This document shows positions 18,313 through 27,896 of a stretch of DNA of 64,000 bases, in pieces (position 1 is the stretch's first letter; each line of letters begins with the position of its first letter). The translations under genes and the position numbers were made by a program. The notes under the pieces are model-generated. The model searched no databases and was not told the DNA's origin. It saw only the letters and a program-made list of their open reading frames with translations. The stretch lies in the NCBI GenBank assembly GCA_024235855.1, contig JACKLN010000001.1:186001-250000 (forward strand). Direction: 5' to 3'. The DNA is from Burkholderiaceae bacterium (GTDB taxonomy: Bacteria > Pseudomonadota > Gammaproteobacteria > Burkholderiales > Burkholderiaceae_C).

Positions 18313-19980
18313 ATGGCACGCGCGACATGGCTGATGCTGACGATGACGCTGGCGCTCACGGCGACGCCGGCAGCCTGGGCGCAGCAGCATGGCCAGGTGC
18401 CCGGCCAGGTGCCCGCGTCGGCCCCGGCCTCGGCGCCCGTGCACACGGCCCTGGATGTCGTCACTGCAGTCGGCGTGGACCTCGGCGCACCGGACTCGCC
18501 GCGCGCCTCGCTGGCCCGCTTCTTCGGTGACGTGCGCAGCGGCCGCTGGCAGGAGGCGGCGCGCTACCTCGTCGTGCCGCCGGCGCAGGCGGGACGCGGT
18601 GCCGAGCTGGCCCGTCGGTTGAAGGCCGTGATCGACGACACCGGCTGGATCGAGCTCGAGACCGTCTCCGACGCGCCGGCCGGCCGCCTGGACGACGGCC
18701 TGCCGCCGCAGCAGGAGGAGATCGCCCGCTTCACGCTCGACGGTCGCGACGAGGTGCTGCGCATGGTGCGCCGGCGCGATGCGCAGGGCGACCACTGGGC
18801 CTTTTCGCCCGCCACGGTGGCCAGCATCGACGACTGGTACGACCGCCTGCCCGACCGCTGGCTGCGCGACGCCTTCGTGCGCAGCGGCGCCACCGACCTG
18901 CTGCGCCCGGGCCCGCTGGAGCTGCTGTGGTGGCAGTGGATCGCGATGGCCGGCCTGCTGGCCGTGGCCTGGCTGGGCGCCCGCGTGCTCGGCGGGCTGG
19001 CGCAGTGGGTGCTGCGCGCGATCACCCGCCGCACGCCCACGCCCTGGGACGACCGCCTCGTCGACGGCCTGACGCGCCCGCTGCGCCTGGCCCTGGGCCT
19101 GGGCATCGTCAAGGCCGGCACCGGCGCGCTGATGCTGGTGACGCCGGCCTTCCGCTTCGTCGACGGCCTCACCGCCGCCGGCCTCGTGTTCTGCGGGTTC
19201 TGGGCGCTGTGGCTGGCGGTGGACGTGTGGTCCCGCCAGCTGATGGAGCGCAGCTGGTCGCGCGGCAGCACTTCGGCGCACACGCTGATCTCGGTGGGGG
19301 GCAACCTGGCCCGCGGCGCGGTGGCGTTGGCCGGCCTGCTGACGGTGATCTCCGCGCTCGGCTACCCGGTGGGCACGCTGCTGGCCGGCCTGGGCATCGG
19401 CGGCCTGGCCATCGCCTTCGGCGCGCAGAAGACCATCGCCAACCTCTTCGGCTCGGTGTCGATCGCGGTGGACCAGCCGTTCCGCGTGGGCGACTTCGTC
19501 GAGGTCGACGGCGTCAAGGGCGTGGTCGAGCACATCGGCCTGCGCTCGACGCGCCTGCGCACGCTGGACCGGACGCTGGTCAGCATCCCCAACGGCGTGC
19601 TGGCCGACCAGCGCAGCGAGTCCTACGCGGCGCGCGACCGCTTCCGGCTGGCGACCACGATTGGCCTGACCTACGGCACCACCCGGGCCCAGATGACGCA
19701 GGTGCTGGCCGGGTTCGAGCGCACGCTGCGCGAGCACCCGAAGATCTGGCCCGAGAGCATCGTCGTGCGTTTCGTCGGCTTTGGCGCCAGCTCGCTCGAC
19801 ATCGACGTCATGGCCTGGTTCGTGGTGCCGACCTTCAACGATTTCCAGATCTGCCGCGAGCAGGTGCTGCTGGACTTCATGCAGGTGGTCGAGGCCGCCG
19901 GCGCCGACTTCGCGTTTCCGACCCGCACCGTGCACCTGGCCAACACCGCGCCGGCACAACCGCCCGCGATGCCGGGTTGA
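18313..19980 (+). CDS. MscS-family mechanosensitive ion channel
   Basis: A 555-residue membrane protein with a signal peptide (cut near AWAQQ), an extra periplasmic N-terminal domain of about 170 residues, four to five membrane helices (~210-400), then the MscS pore and vestibule. The pore helix region GTLLAGLGIGGLAIAFGAQ leads to KTIANLFGSVSIAVDQPFRVGD, the hallmark of MscS. The beta domain has VEHIGLRSTRLRT and SIPNG. Such channels release solutes on osmotic downshift. It starts 15 bases after the ABC exporter stop on the same strand. Confidence 0.93.
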   Translation: MARATWLMLTMTLALTATPAAWAQQHGQVPGQVPASAPASAPVHTALDVVTAVGVDLGAPDSPRASLARFFGDVRSGRWQEAARYLVVPPAQAGRGAELARRLKAVIDDTGWIELETVSDAPAGRLDDGLPPQQEEIARFTLDGRDEVLRMVRRRDAQGDHWAFSPATVASIDDWYDRLPDRWLRDAFVRSGATDLLRPGPLELLWWQWIAMAGLLAVAWLGARVLGGLAQWVLRAITRRTPTPWDDRLVDGLTRPLRLALGLGIVKAGTGALMLVTPAFRFVDGLTAAGLVFCGFWALWLAVDVWSRQLMERSWSRGSTSAHTLISVGGNLARGAVALAGLLTVISALGYPVGTLLAGLGIGGLAIAFGAQKTIANLFGSVSIAVDQPFRVGDFVEVDGVKGVVEHIGLRSTRLRTLDRTLVSIPNGVLADQRSESYAARDRFRLATTIGLTYGTTRAQMTQVLAGFERTLREHPKIWPESIVVRFVGFGASSLDIDVMAWFVVPTFNDFQICREQVLLDFMQVVEAAGADFAFPTRTVHLANTAPAQPPAMPG

Positions 19981-20058
19981 CCGCTGCGGCGGTTCAGCCG
20001 GGCTTCAGGCTGGCCGCGCACGCTGCAGCGGCGCCGAGGATGGCGTCAGGAGCAGGAC

Positions 20059-20760
20059 ATGGACACCCGGTCGATACGGCATGCCGCAGCAGCAGCGCTG
20101 CTCGCCGCGCTGGCCACCACGCCGGCCCGCGCCGACACCCCGGTGCAGGTCGGACCGAGCGGGCGCACCTTCGCGTCGGCCGCCGTGCTTTGCCTGCCCG
20201 ACGCGGCGGTGCCCGGTTCGGCGCATGCCGCCGTGCAGGCCGGCCTGCTGGCAACCGGTGTCCGCTCCCGCGGCACGGTGCGCCTGGATGGCCGACGCGT
20301 CGCAAGGGTCACGACGACGCGACCTTCGGTGACGCTGACGCTGCCCGACGGACCCCATGACCTCGAGGTCACAGTGGGTCGGGGCCTGGCGGACCACTAC
20401 GCGTTCGTGGTGGCCCCGGGTCAGTGTGTCCTCCCCGACACCAGCGGCAACACGATGAGCCCAGACGGCACGCTCGAGACCGCGGCCAGCGGCCACTCGA
20501 CCGCCACCGTCACGCCCGGTTGCGCGCTGAACCCCGCCACCGGCGAGGTGCAGCCCTTCGTCAACCTGTTCGCCAACGGCAACGTGCTGCTCAACGTCTC
20601 GGTCAACGGCGTGCCGCTGACCCAGCTGGGCCCCACCCACCCCAGCACGCCGGTGTTCCTGCAGGCGGGGCTGAACATGCTGTCCGCCGCCGCTGGCGGT
20701 GGGGCGGTGGACCACTACGTGCGCGACGCCGGCGACGGGCGCTGCACGATCAATCCCTGA
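20059..20760 (+). CDS. Secreted hypothetical protein with duplicated domain
   Basis: A 233-residue protein I do not recognise. A clear signal peptide (AAAAALLAALATTPARA, cut before DTPV) sends it out of the cytoplasm. The mature part seems to contain two copies of a ~95-residue unit. Both end with a glycine-rich stretch, a DHY triplet and a cysteine: GRGLADHYAF...GQC and GGGAVDHYVR...GRC. Each unit also has one earlier cysteine (VLCLP and TPGCALNP), suggesting one disulfide per unit. The beta-rich pattern (VTLTLPDG, LLNVSVNG) hints at Ig-like folds. It follows mscS after 78 bases and is convergent with a fasciclin gene. Confidence 0.7.
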   Translation: MDTRSIRHAAAAALLAALATTPARADTPVQVGPSGRTFASAAVLCLPDAAVPGSAHAAVQAGLLATGVRSRGTVRLDGRRVARVTTTRPSVTLTLPDGPHDLEVTVGRGLADHYAFVVAPGQCVLPDTSGNTMSPDGTLETAASGHSTATVTPGCALNPATGEVQPFVNLFANGNVLLNVSVNGVPLTQLGPTHPSTPVFLQAGLNMLSAAAGGGAVDHYVRDAGDGRCTINP

Positions 20761-20778
20761 CGCCGGCGCCGGGCCGCG

Positions 20779-21228
20779 TCAGGGCAGCACGACGCTGTCG
20801 ATGACGTGAATCACGCCGTTGCTGGCCACGATGTCGGTCTTCACGACGTTGGCCGCGTCGACCTTCACGCCGCCGGCGGTGGACACCGTCAGCGTGCTGC
20901 CCTGCACCGTCTTGACCTCGCCGGCCTTGACGTCGGCGGCCATCACCTTGCCGGGCACCACGTGGTAGGTCAGCACCGCGGTGAGCTTGGCCTTGTCGGC
21001 CAGCAGCGCGTCGAGCTGCGCCTTCGGGATCTTGGCGAAGGCCTCGTCGGTGGGGGCGAACACGGTGAACGGACCCGGGCCCTTGAGCGTGTCGACCAGG
21101 CCGGCGGCCTGCAGCGCTGCAGCGAGCGTCTTGAAGCTGCCGGCGGCGACGGCGGTGTCGACGATGTCCTTGGCCTGCGCGGCCAGGCCGAACGCGGCCA
21201 CGGCCGCGGCGATGACGAACTTCTTCAT
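20779..21228 (-). CDS. Secreted single fasciclin (FAS1) domain protein
   Basis: A 149-residue protein: signal peptide (FVIAAAVAAFGLAAQA) and one FAS1 domain. The domain's two conserved boxes are present, GPFTVFAPTDEAFAKIP near residue 57 and LTYHVVPGKV near 92, followed by SNGVIHVIDSVVLP at the C-terminus. FAS1 domains mediate adhesion or matrix contact, and in bacteria such proteins are often induced by redox stress. It lies 47 bases downstream of the larger fasciclin lipoprotein gene on the same strand, probably in one operon. GGAG (21233-21236 on the plus strand, read as CTCC) precedes the ATG at 21228. Confidence 0.92.
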   Translation of the reverse strand: MKKFVIAAAVAAFGLAAQAKDIVDTAVAAGSFKTLAAALQAAGLVDTLKGPGPFTVFAPTDEAFAKIPKAQLDALLADKAKLTAVLTYHVVPGKVMAADVKAGEVKTVQGSTLTVSTAGGVKVDAANVVKTDIVASNGVIHVIDSVVLP

Positions 21229-21275
21229 GGTGTCACTCCTTGAGGAGAGGTTGGCGGAACGAACGGGAAACGGAT

Positions 21276-22193
21276 TCAGGCGGTGGGCAGGATCACGCGG
21301 TCGATCACGTGGATCACGCCGTTGCTGGCCAGCACGTCGGTGGCGACGATGTTCGCGGTGCGGCCGCGGCCATCGGTGATCACGAGGCCGGCGTCGACGC
21401 TGAACGTGCCGCCCTGCAGCGTGGTGATGTCGGCGCCCACGGGCACCTCGGCGGCCAGCACGCGGGCCGGCAGCACGTGGTAGGTCAGCACCGTGGTCAG
21501 CAGGCCGGTGTCGGCGAGCAGGTCGTCGGCGGTGACGCCCAGCTCGTCCAGCAGCGCAGCGAAGGCCTCGTCGGTGGGCGCGAACACGGTGAACGGCCCG
21601 GCGGCCGACAGGGCGTCCACCAGACCGGCGGCCACGACGGCCTGCACCAGGATCGAGAAGCCCGGCGTGGCGATGGCGGTCTCGACCACGGTCTTGTCCG
21701 CCGGCAGCAGCACGCGGTCGATCTTGTGGATGACGCCGTTGCTGCAGCCGATGTCGGCCGCAACCACGTTGGCCGTGCGGTTGCGGCCGTCGACCAGGCC
21801 CAGACCGGCACTGGCCGCGAACGGCTTGACGATGCCGCCTTGCAGCGTGGTCACCGGGCGGCCGACCGGCACGTCCGCGGCCCGCACTTCGGCGCCCAGC
21901 ACATGCGTGGTCAACACCGCGGTCAGCAGCGCGGTGTCACCGAAGACGGCGTCCTTGGTGGTGCCCAGCTCCGTCAGCAGGGCGACGAAGGCCGCGTTGG
22001 TGGGCGCGAACAGCGTGAACGGGCCGCTGCCGCGCAGCGTGCCTTCCAGGCCGGCAGCGCGCACGGCCTCCAGCAGCAGGGACAGGTCGGCATCGATCTC
22101 CAGCGCCTCGATCAGGTTCGGGTCGCTGTCGCCGCCGCAGGCGGTCAAGAGCACGGCGGCGCTGGTGGCCAGCAGCAGGTGTCGGCGTTGCAT
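21276..22193 (-). CDS. Lipoprotein with two fasciclin (FAS1) domains
   Basis: A 305-residue protein. The N-terminus HLLLATSAAVLLTACGG carries a lipobox (LTAC), so it is predicted to be lipid-anchored. Two FAS1 domains follow: the first has GPFTLFAPTNAAFVALL and SNGVIHKIDRVLLP, the second GPFTVFAPTDEAFAALL, LTYHVLPARVLA and SNGVIHVIDRVILP. The ATG at 22193, preceded by CAGGAGAAC on the coding strand, is chosen over an upstream ATG at 22325 because it opens a proper lipoprotein signal. With the single-domain gene just downstream it forms a three-domain fasciclin cluster. Confidence 0.9.
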   Translation of the reverse strand: MQRRHLLLATSAAVLLTACGGDSDPNLIEALEIDADLSLLLEAVRAAGLEGTLRGSGPFTLFAPTNAAFVALLTELGTTKDAVFGDTALLTAVLTTHVLGAEVRAADVPVGRPVTTLQGGIVKPFAASAGLGLVDGRNRTANVVAADIGCSNGVIHKIDRVLLPADKTVVETAIATPGFSILVQAVVAAGLVDALSAAGPFTVFAPTDEAFAALLDELGVTADDLLADTGLLTTVLTYHVLPARVLAAEVPVGADITTLQGGTFSVDAGLVITDGRGRTANIVATDVLASNGVIHVIDRVILPTA

Positions 22194-22327
22194 CGGGTTC
22201 TCCTGGCGTTTCCGGGTTGAAGGGCGGCCGTGAACAGCGACCGTCTGAGGGCCAGTTTGAACCGATTGGTATCTCCGATGAACTGTGCGGTTTTTTCTAG
22301 ACTGTTTGGTTACGTCCTGATGCAAGA

Positions 22328-22347
22328 GCGGGGCCCGCAGGCCCCGC
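22328..22347 (-). terminator. GC hairpin downstream of the M20 peptidase gene
   Basis: An eight-base stem (GCGGGGCC / GGCCCCGC) around the loop CGCA lies 21 bases past the peptidase stop and before the AT-rich stretch upstream of the fasciclin lipoprotein. There is no clear U-tract. The AT-rich stretch 22235-22325 probably holds the fasciclin promoter, but I cannot assign boxes. Confidence 0.45.
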
Positions 22348-22368
22348 CGCCCCCGGGTCGCGCGGCGC

Positions 22369-23844
<1,476 letters not shown>

Positions 23845-23889
23845 CGGGCTCTCCTTCGACAGGCACACACTGTGGCACAGCGTGCACGA

Positions 23890-24783
23890 TCATGCGGGCG
23901 CGGCCGGCCGGGTGCCGGGCAGCGTGGGGCCGCTGATGCCAGCCAACCACTGGGTCAGTTGCCCGAGCACCTCGGCACGTTCGGGTTCGTTGAAGATCTC
24001 GTGCGCCAGGCCCTCGAAGCATCGCGCCTGCACCAAGGGCTTCGGCGCCGCAGCGGCGAAGGCCGCGGAACCCGCGGGCGCCACGCAGCGGTCGGCGCCC
24101 GCCCACATCAGCAGCGTGGGCACGCGCCAGCGCGGTGCGGCATCGCGCACGGTCTCGCCCTCGCTGACGATGAAGCGGGCCAGGCGGGCGGTGATGCGGT
24201 CGTGCACCTGCGGGTCGGCCACGTAGTCGCGCACCGTCTGCGGGTCGCGCGACACCCAGTCGGGCTTCAGGCCGTTGGGCATGGGCCGGTCGGGCAGCAG
24301 GTGTTCACCCAGCCACAGCTGCGCACGCTGGGCCGCGCTCAGGCCGGTGTCCAGCGCCGGCGACGACAGCACCAGCGCATCGACCGGCCGCGACCAGGCC
24401 GCGGGTGACGCGGCCAGCGCCTCGGCCACGAAGCGTGCCGCCACCAGGCCGCCCATGCTGTGGCCCAGCAGCACGAAGGGGCCGCCGAACGGCCCTTCGT
24501 CGCTGCGCAGGTGGTCGATGACAGCCGCCAGGTCGGCACACAGGCTGTCGTGCTGCTGGATGCCGCCGCGGACGCCGTCGCTGTCGCCGTGGCCCCGCTG
24601 GTCGTAGCCGATGCTGGCCCAGCCGGCGTGCGCCAGCGCCTGCGCCACGTGGGCGTAGCGGCCGCCGTGTTCGCCGAGGCCGTGCACGATCAGGACACGG
24701 CCGTGGGGCCGGGCCGGTGCCGGCCAGGTGCGCAGCCGCAGGTGCGTGCCGTCGGCCAGCGCGAGTCGATCCAGGCTTTCCAT
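23890..24783 (-). CDS. Alpha/beta hydrolase (monoacylglycerol lipase/lysophospholipase-like)
   Basis: A 297-residue hydrolase of the Hydrolase_4 (lysophospholipase, monoglyceride lipase) family. It has the oxyanion region VHGLGEHGGRY, the YDQRGHGDSDG block, the nucleophile elbow LLGHSMGGLVA (Ser ~109), the acid in WAGADRCV and the histidine in GLAHEIFNE. The GLGEH and GHSMGG elements together are typical of monoacylglycerol lipases. No signal peptide is seen, so it is cytoplasmic. It lies 45 bases upstream of the M20 peptidase on the same strand and is divergent from the crotonase gene with only 37 bases between starts. Confidence 0.88.
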   Translation of the reverse strand: MESLDRLALADGTHLRLRTWPAPARPHGRVLIVHGLGEHGGRYAHVAQALAHAGWASIGYDQRGHGDSDGVRGGIQQHDSLCADLAAVIDHLRSDEGPFGGPFVLLGHSMGGLVAARFVAEALAASPAAWSRPVDALVLSSPALDTGLSAAQRAQLWLGEHLLPDRPMPNGLKPDWVSRDPQTVRDYVADPQVHDRITARLARFIVSEGETVRDAAPRWRVPTLLMWAGADRCVAPAGSAAFAAAAPKPLVQARCFEGLAHEIFNEPERAEVLGQLTQWLAGISGPTLPGTRPAAPA

Positions 24784-24820
24784 GGGCGGGATTGGAGCAC
24801 GCCGCCGCTATGCTGGCGCC

Positions 24821-25654
24821 ATGGACAGCCCCGATTTCCGCATCGACACGCCGGCCCACGGCATCGCCCACCTGCAGCTGTGCCGGCCCGAGCGGCTGAA
24901 CGCGCTGACGCCGGCCTTCTTCCGCAGCCTGCGCGCCGCGGTGCAGGCGCTGGACGACGCCGGCGACACGCGCGTGCTGGTGATCTCGTCCACCGGCCGC
25001 CACTTCAGCGCCGGCATGGCGCTGGAGACCTTCGACGGCGGCCTGCCGATGCTCGACACCGGCTCGGCACGCAAGCGCCTGGCGTTCCAGGACGGCCTGC
25101 GCCGCCTGATGCAGACGGTGGACGTGCTCGAGACGGCGCGCTTCCCGGTCATCTGCGCCGTGCAGGGCGGCTGCGTCGGCGGCGCGCTGGACCTGGCCAC
25201 GGCCTGCGACATCCGCGTGGCCAGCAGCGATGCCTTCTTCACCGTGCAGGAAATCCACATCGGCATGGCCGCCGACATGGGCGTGCTGCAACGGCTGCCG
25301 AAGATCGTGCCGCCGGCCATGGCGCGCCAGATGGCCTACACCGGTGAGCGCGTGGGCGCCGAGCGCGCGCTGGCCATCGGCCTGGTCAACGCCGTGCTGC
25401 CCGACCCCGAGGCCCTGCTGGCCCATGCGCTGGACCTGGCGCGGCAGATCGCCGAGAAGTCGCCGCTGGCCATCGCCGGCAGCAAGCGCGCCCTGAACTA
25501 CGCGGTGGACCACCCCACCCACGAAGCCTTGCAGCAGATGACGCTGCTGCAGAGCGCGATCTTCGACCTCGACGAGATGCACCGCGCGATCGCAGCCTGG
25601 AAGGCGAAGACGGCGGCGGACTTCGACCCGCTGGGCGGGATCCCGACGGTCTGA
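24821..25654 (+). CDS. Crotonase-fold dienoyl-CoA isomerase (delta3,5-delta2,4) or enoyl-CoA hydratase
   Basis: A 277-residue crotonase. The three acidic residues of mammalian delta3,5-delta2,4-dienoyl-CoA isomerase appear to be kept: Asp124 in GGALDLATACD, Glu144 in FFTVQEIHIG and Asp152 in GMAADMGVLQRLPK. The block AADMGVLQRLPK is close to the AADVGTLQRLPK of that isomerase as I remember it. This points to the isomerase that handles odd-position double bonds during fatty-acid oxidation rather than a plain hydratase. The oxyanion-hole region is HFSAGMALE. The ATG at 24821 is the only one giving the normal N-terminus. Confidence 0.82.
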   Translation: MDSPDFRIDTPAHGIAHLQLCRPERLNALTPAFFRSLRAAVQALDDAGDTRVLVISSTGRHFSAGMALETFDGGLPMLDTGSARKRLAFQDGLRRLMQTVDVLETARFPVICAVQGGCVGGALDLATACDIRVASSDAFFTVQEIHIGMAADMGVLQRLPKIVPPAMARQMAYTGERVGAERALAIGLVNAVLPDPEALLAHALDLARQIAEKSPLAIAGSKRALNYAVDHPTHEALQQMTLLQSAIFDLDEMHRAIAAWKAKTAADFDPLGGIPTV

Positions 25655-25665
25655 ACGCCGGCCGG

Positions 25666-26583
25666 TCAGGCCGGCGAAGCAGCACGCGCCTCGTCGACCT
25701 CACGCTCCAGCAGCCGGTCGTGACCCCGTCGGGCTTCGTGCAAGGCCGCGGCGAAGTGCGCGTCGGCGCGGTCCACGTCACCGGCTGCACGCTCCAGCAG
25801 ACCCCAGACGAGGCAGACCCGCCCGCCGTCACGCACGTTGCCGGTGCGCAGCGCCATGGCCTGGGCATGACCCAGGAGTTCCCGCGCCTGGTCGAGCGCC
25901 CCCAGCTGCACGCGAGCCTGGGCCAGTCGGGTCAGGGCCGTGCACTCCAGCGCGCGGTCCTCGGTACGCGCTGCGGCGGCAAAGGCCAGTTCCAAGTGCA
26001 CGATGGCCGCCACTGCGTTGCCGGCCAGCAGTTCCGTCAGCCCAAGGCCCGCCCGCGCATAGGCCGACATGCGCACCTCGCCGACCTGCTGCGCGAGCCT
26101 CAGGCTGTCGAGCCCGACAACCCGCGCTTCCTCCCATCGACCGAGGGCGCGCAATGGGGTGGCCTGATTCCCGAGCGACCCGGCGACGCCATCGGCATCG
26201 CCCGCCGCTTGGCGCAATGCGCAGCACTGGCGATGGGCCTGGAGCGACGCCTCGTGGCTCCCGCGGTTGCTCAGCGCGATGCCCAGCAGGTTGAGCGCTT
26301 CTGCTTCGCCGGCGTCATCGCGCAGCGCACGCATGCTGTCCACACAGGCCTGCAGCTGCGCCAACTCGGTGTCCTGGTCGAGGGCCAGGATGTGCTCGCA
26401 CACCGCCAGCCGCAATGCCGCCCAGGCCGCACCGACGGCGTCGGCCCGCACCCTGGCGAGGTCCAGCGCGCGCGCCGCCGCGCCCCGTGCCTGCCGGGTG
26501 TCCTCGTGGCGCAGTCGCCAGGCGCGCGAGATCAGTTGAGCGATGTCGGCATGTGCCGCGTATCTGAAATCGTCCGCGCCCAT
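25666..26583 (-). CDS. Tetratricopeptide-repeat protein of unknown function
   Basis: A 305-residue alanine- and leucine-rich all-helical protein. Repeated ~40-residue units follow the TPR pattern: AEALNLLGIALSNRGSHEAS, AGSLGNQATPLRALGRWEEA, AYARAGLGLTELLAGN and CTALTRLAQARVQLGALDQA. No enzyme domain is attached. Such arrays resemble the sensor parts of MalT- or cyclase-type regulators but here stand alone, so it is probably a protein-protein interaction module. The start is uncertain: ATG 26583 is taken, but in-frame ATGs lie upstream within a heptanucleotide repeat (see 26606-26631). It is divergent from aapJ. Confidence 0.72.
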   Translation of the reverse strand: MGADDFRYAAHADIAQLISRAWRLRHEDTRQARGAAARALDLARVRADAVGAAWAALRLAVCEHILALDQDTELAQLQACVDSMRALRDDAGEAEALNLLGIALSNRGSHEASLQAHRQCCALRQAAGDADGVAGSLGNQATPLRALGRWEEARVVGLDSLRLAQQVGEVRMSAYARAGLGLTELLAGNAVAAIVHLELAFAAAARTEDRALECTALTRLAQARVQLGALDQARELLGHAQAMALRTGNVRDGGRVCLVWGLLERAAGDVDRADAHFAAALHEARRGHDRLLEREVDEARAASPA

Positions 26584-26605
26584 CCTTCCCCAGCCCTCCA
26601 GGCCC

Positions 26606-26631
26606 TGCGCCATGCGCCATGCGCCATGCGC
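26606..26631. repeat. Heptanucleotide tandem repeat at the start of the TPR gene
   Basis: The 7-base unit TGCGCCA occurs three times in a row, followed by five bases of a fourth. Read on the minus strand each unit holds an ATG, and because 7 is not a multiple of 3 successive ATGs fall in different frames. It ends about 22 bases before the assigned TPR start. A change in copy number would alter which upstream ATG is in frame. Confidence 0.75.
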
Positions 26632-26641
26632 TTTCAGCATA

Positions 26642-26660
26642 CATCGGGTTCGACCCGATG
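26642..26660. promoter_or_regulatory. Inverted repeat, possible operator between the TPR gene and aapJ
   Basis: Perfect eight-base arms CATCGGGT / ACCCGATG flank the centre TCG. It lies about 30 bases upstream of the sigma-54 motif and about 60 bases upstream of the TPR start, so it could bind a regulator serving either promoter. The binding protein is unknown. Confidence 0.45.
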
Positions 26661-26688
26661 CCTGGGGCGCGACGGTCGCAGAAATTCC

Positions 26689-26704
26689 TGGCCCGTGGCT
26701 TGCT
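26689..26704 (+). promoter_or_regulatory. Sigma-54 (RpoN) -24/-12 promoter for aapJQMP
   Basis: TGGCCCG-N4-TTGCT matches the consensus TGGCACG-N4-TTGCW at all but one fixed position. The invariant GG (26690-26691) and GC (26702-26703) are separated by exactly ten bases. It is followed by a ~55-base leader to the aapJ ATG. Amino-acid uptake genes are frequently under nitrogen control through sigma-54, and rpoN itself is in this window. An NtrC or other enhancer site was not identified with confidence. Confidence 0.6.
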
Positions 26705-26769
26705 ACCCTCCGGAGACGCACCGGATCGGTGCCGCCACGCTGATCACTCATCACAGGAGCCAAGATCCC

Positions 26770-27810
26770 ATGACCCGTTTTGCCACCCGTGCCGTGATGG
26801 CCGCCGCGTTCGTCGCCGTCGGCTTCGGCGCCTCGACACCCGCCTTCGCCGGCAAGGACCTCGATGCCATCAAGTCCCGCGGCACGCTGGTGTGCGGCGT
26901 CAACACCGGCCTGGCGGGCTTCTCGGCCGCCGACAGCCAGGGCAAGTGGACCGGCCTGGACGTCGACTACTGCCGCGCGCTGGCCGCCGCCATCCTCGGC
27001 GACCCCAACAAGGTGCGCTATGCCCCGCTGACGGCGCAGCAGCGCTTCACGGCCCTGCAGTCGGGCGAGATCGACGTGCTGTCGCGCAACACCACCTGGA
27101 CGCTGACGCGCGACGCCTCGCTGGGCATGCACTTCGTCGGCGTGACGTTCTACGACGGCCAGGGCTTCATGGTGCCCAAGAGCCTGAACGTGAAGAGCGC
27201 CAAGCAGCTCAAGGGTGCGCAGGTCTGCGTGCAGTCGGGCACCACCACCGAACTGAACCTGACCGACTACTCGCGCGCCAACAACCTGCAGCTCAAGCCG
27301 ATCGTGTTCGAGAAGCAGGAGGCCGCCACCGGTGCCTACTTCAGCGGCCGCTGCCAGGTCTTCACCACCGACGCCTCGGGCCTGGCCTCGGTGCGCAGCA
27401 AGGAAGCCAAGAACCCGGCCGACCACGTGATCCTGCCGGAGCTCATCAGCAAGGAACCGCTGGGCCCGTCGATCCGTCGCGGTGACGACGAGTTCTTCGC
27501 CATCGCGAAGTGGACGCTCAATGCGCTGCTGGAAGCCGAGGAATACGGCATCACCGCCGCCAACGCCGACAAGATGCGGGCCGAGAGCAAGAACCCCGGC
27601 GTGATGCGCCTGCTGGGCGCCGGCACCGAGGACACCGGCAAGGTGCTGGGCCTGGACAAGGAATGGGCGCTGCGTGCCATCAAGGCCGTGGGCAACTACG
27701 GCGAGATCTTCGAGCGCAACGTCGGCGAGAACACGCCGATCGGCCTGCCCCGGGGCACCAACAACCTGTGGACCAACGGCGGCCTGATGTACGCGCCGCC
27801 CGTGCGCTGA
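26770..27810 (+). CDS. aapJ: General L-amino acid ABC transporter, periplasmic binding protein
   Basis: A 346-residue solute-binding protein of the AapJ/BztA type (SBP family 3). A signal peptide (AAAFVAVGFGASTPAFA) is followed by the typical start LDAIKSRGTLVCGVN and then GLDVDYCRALAAAI, YAPLTAQQRFTALQSGEIDVL, CVQSGTTTELNL and SGRCQVFTTDASGLA. The binding protein delivers a broad set of L-amino acids, notably glutamate, glutamine and aspartate, to AapQM. It heads the aapJQMP operon. A sigma-54 promoter candidate lies ~66 bases upstream and an AGGAG ribosome site precedes the ATG. Confidence 0.94.
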   Translation: MTRFATRAVMAAAFVAVGFGASTPAFAGKDLDAIKSRGTLVCGVNTGLAGFSAADSQGKWTGLDVDYCRALAAAILGDPNKVRYAPLTAQQRFTALQSGEIDVLSRNTTWTLTRDASLGMHFVGVTFYDGQGFMVPKSLNVKSAKQLKGAQVCVQSGTTTELNLTDYSRANNLQLKPIVFEKQEAATGAYFSGRCQVFTTDASGLASVRSKEAKNPADHVILPELISKEPLGPSIRRGDDEFFAIAKWTLNALLEAEEYGITAANADKMRAESKNPGVMRLLGAGTEDTGKVLGLDKEWALRAIKAVGNYGEIFERNVGENTPIGLPRGTNNLWTNGGLMYAPPVR

Positions 27811-27825
27811 CCTTCGGCTGAGCCC

Positions 27826-27842
27826 GCCAGGGCTTTCCTGGC
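27826..27842 (+). other. Intercistronic hairpin between aapJ and aapQ
   Basis: A six-base stem GCCAGG / CCTGGC around GCTTT lies just after the aapJ stop. In binding-protein operons such a hairpin often protects the upstream message so that the binding protein is made in excess over the permease. That role is inferred. Confidence 0.45.
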
Positions 27843-27896
27843 CGGCGTGGCACCCGCGTGCCCGCCGGCCTGCCTCTGACCTTCCGAAAGCGCCGC

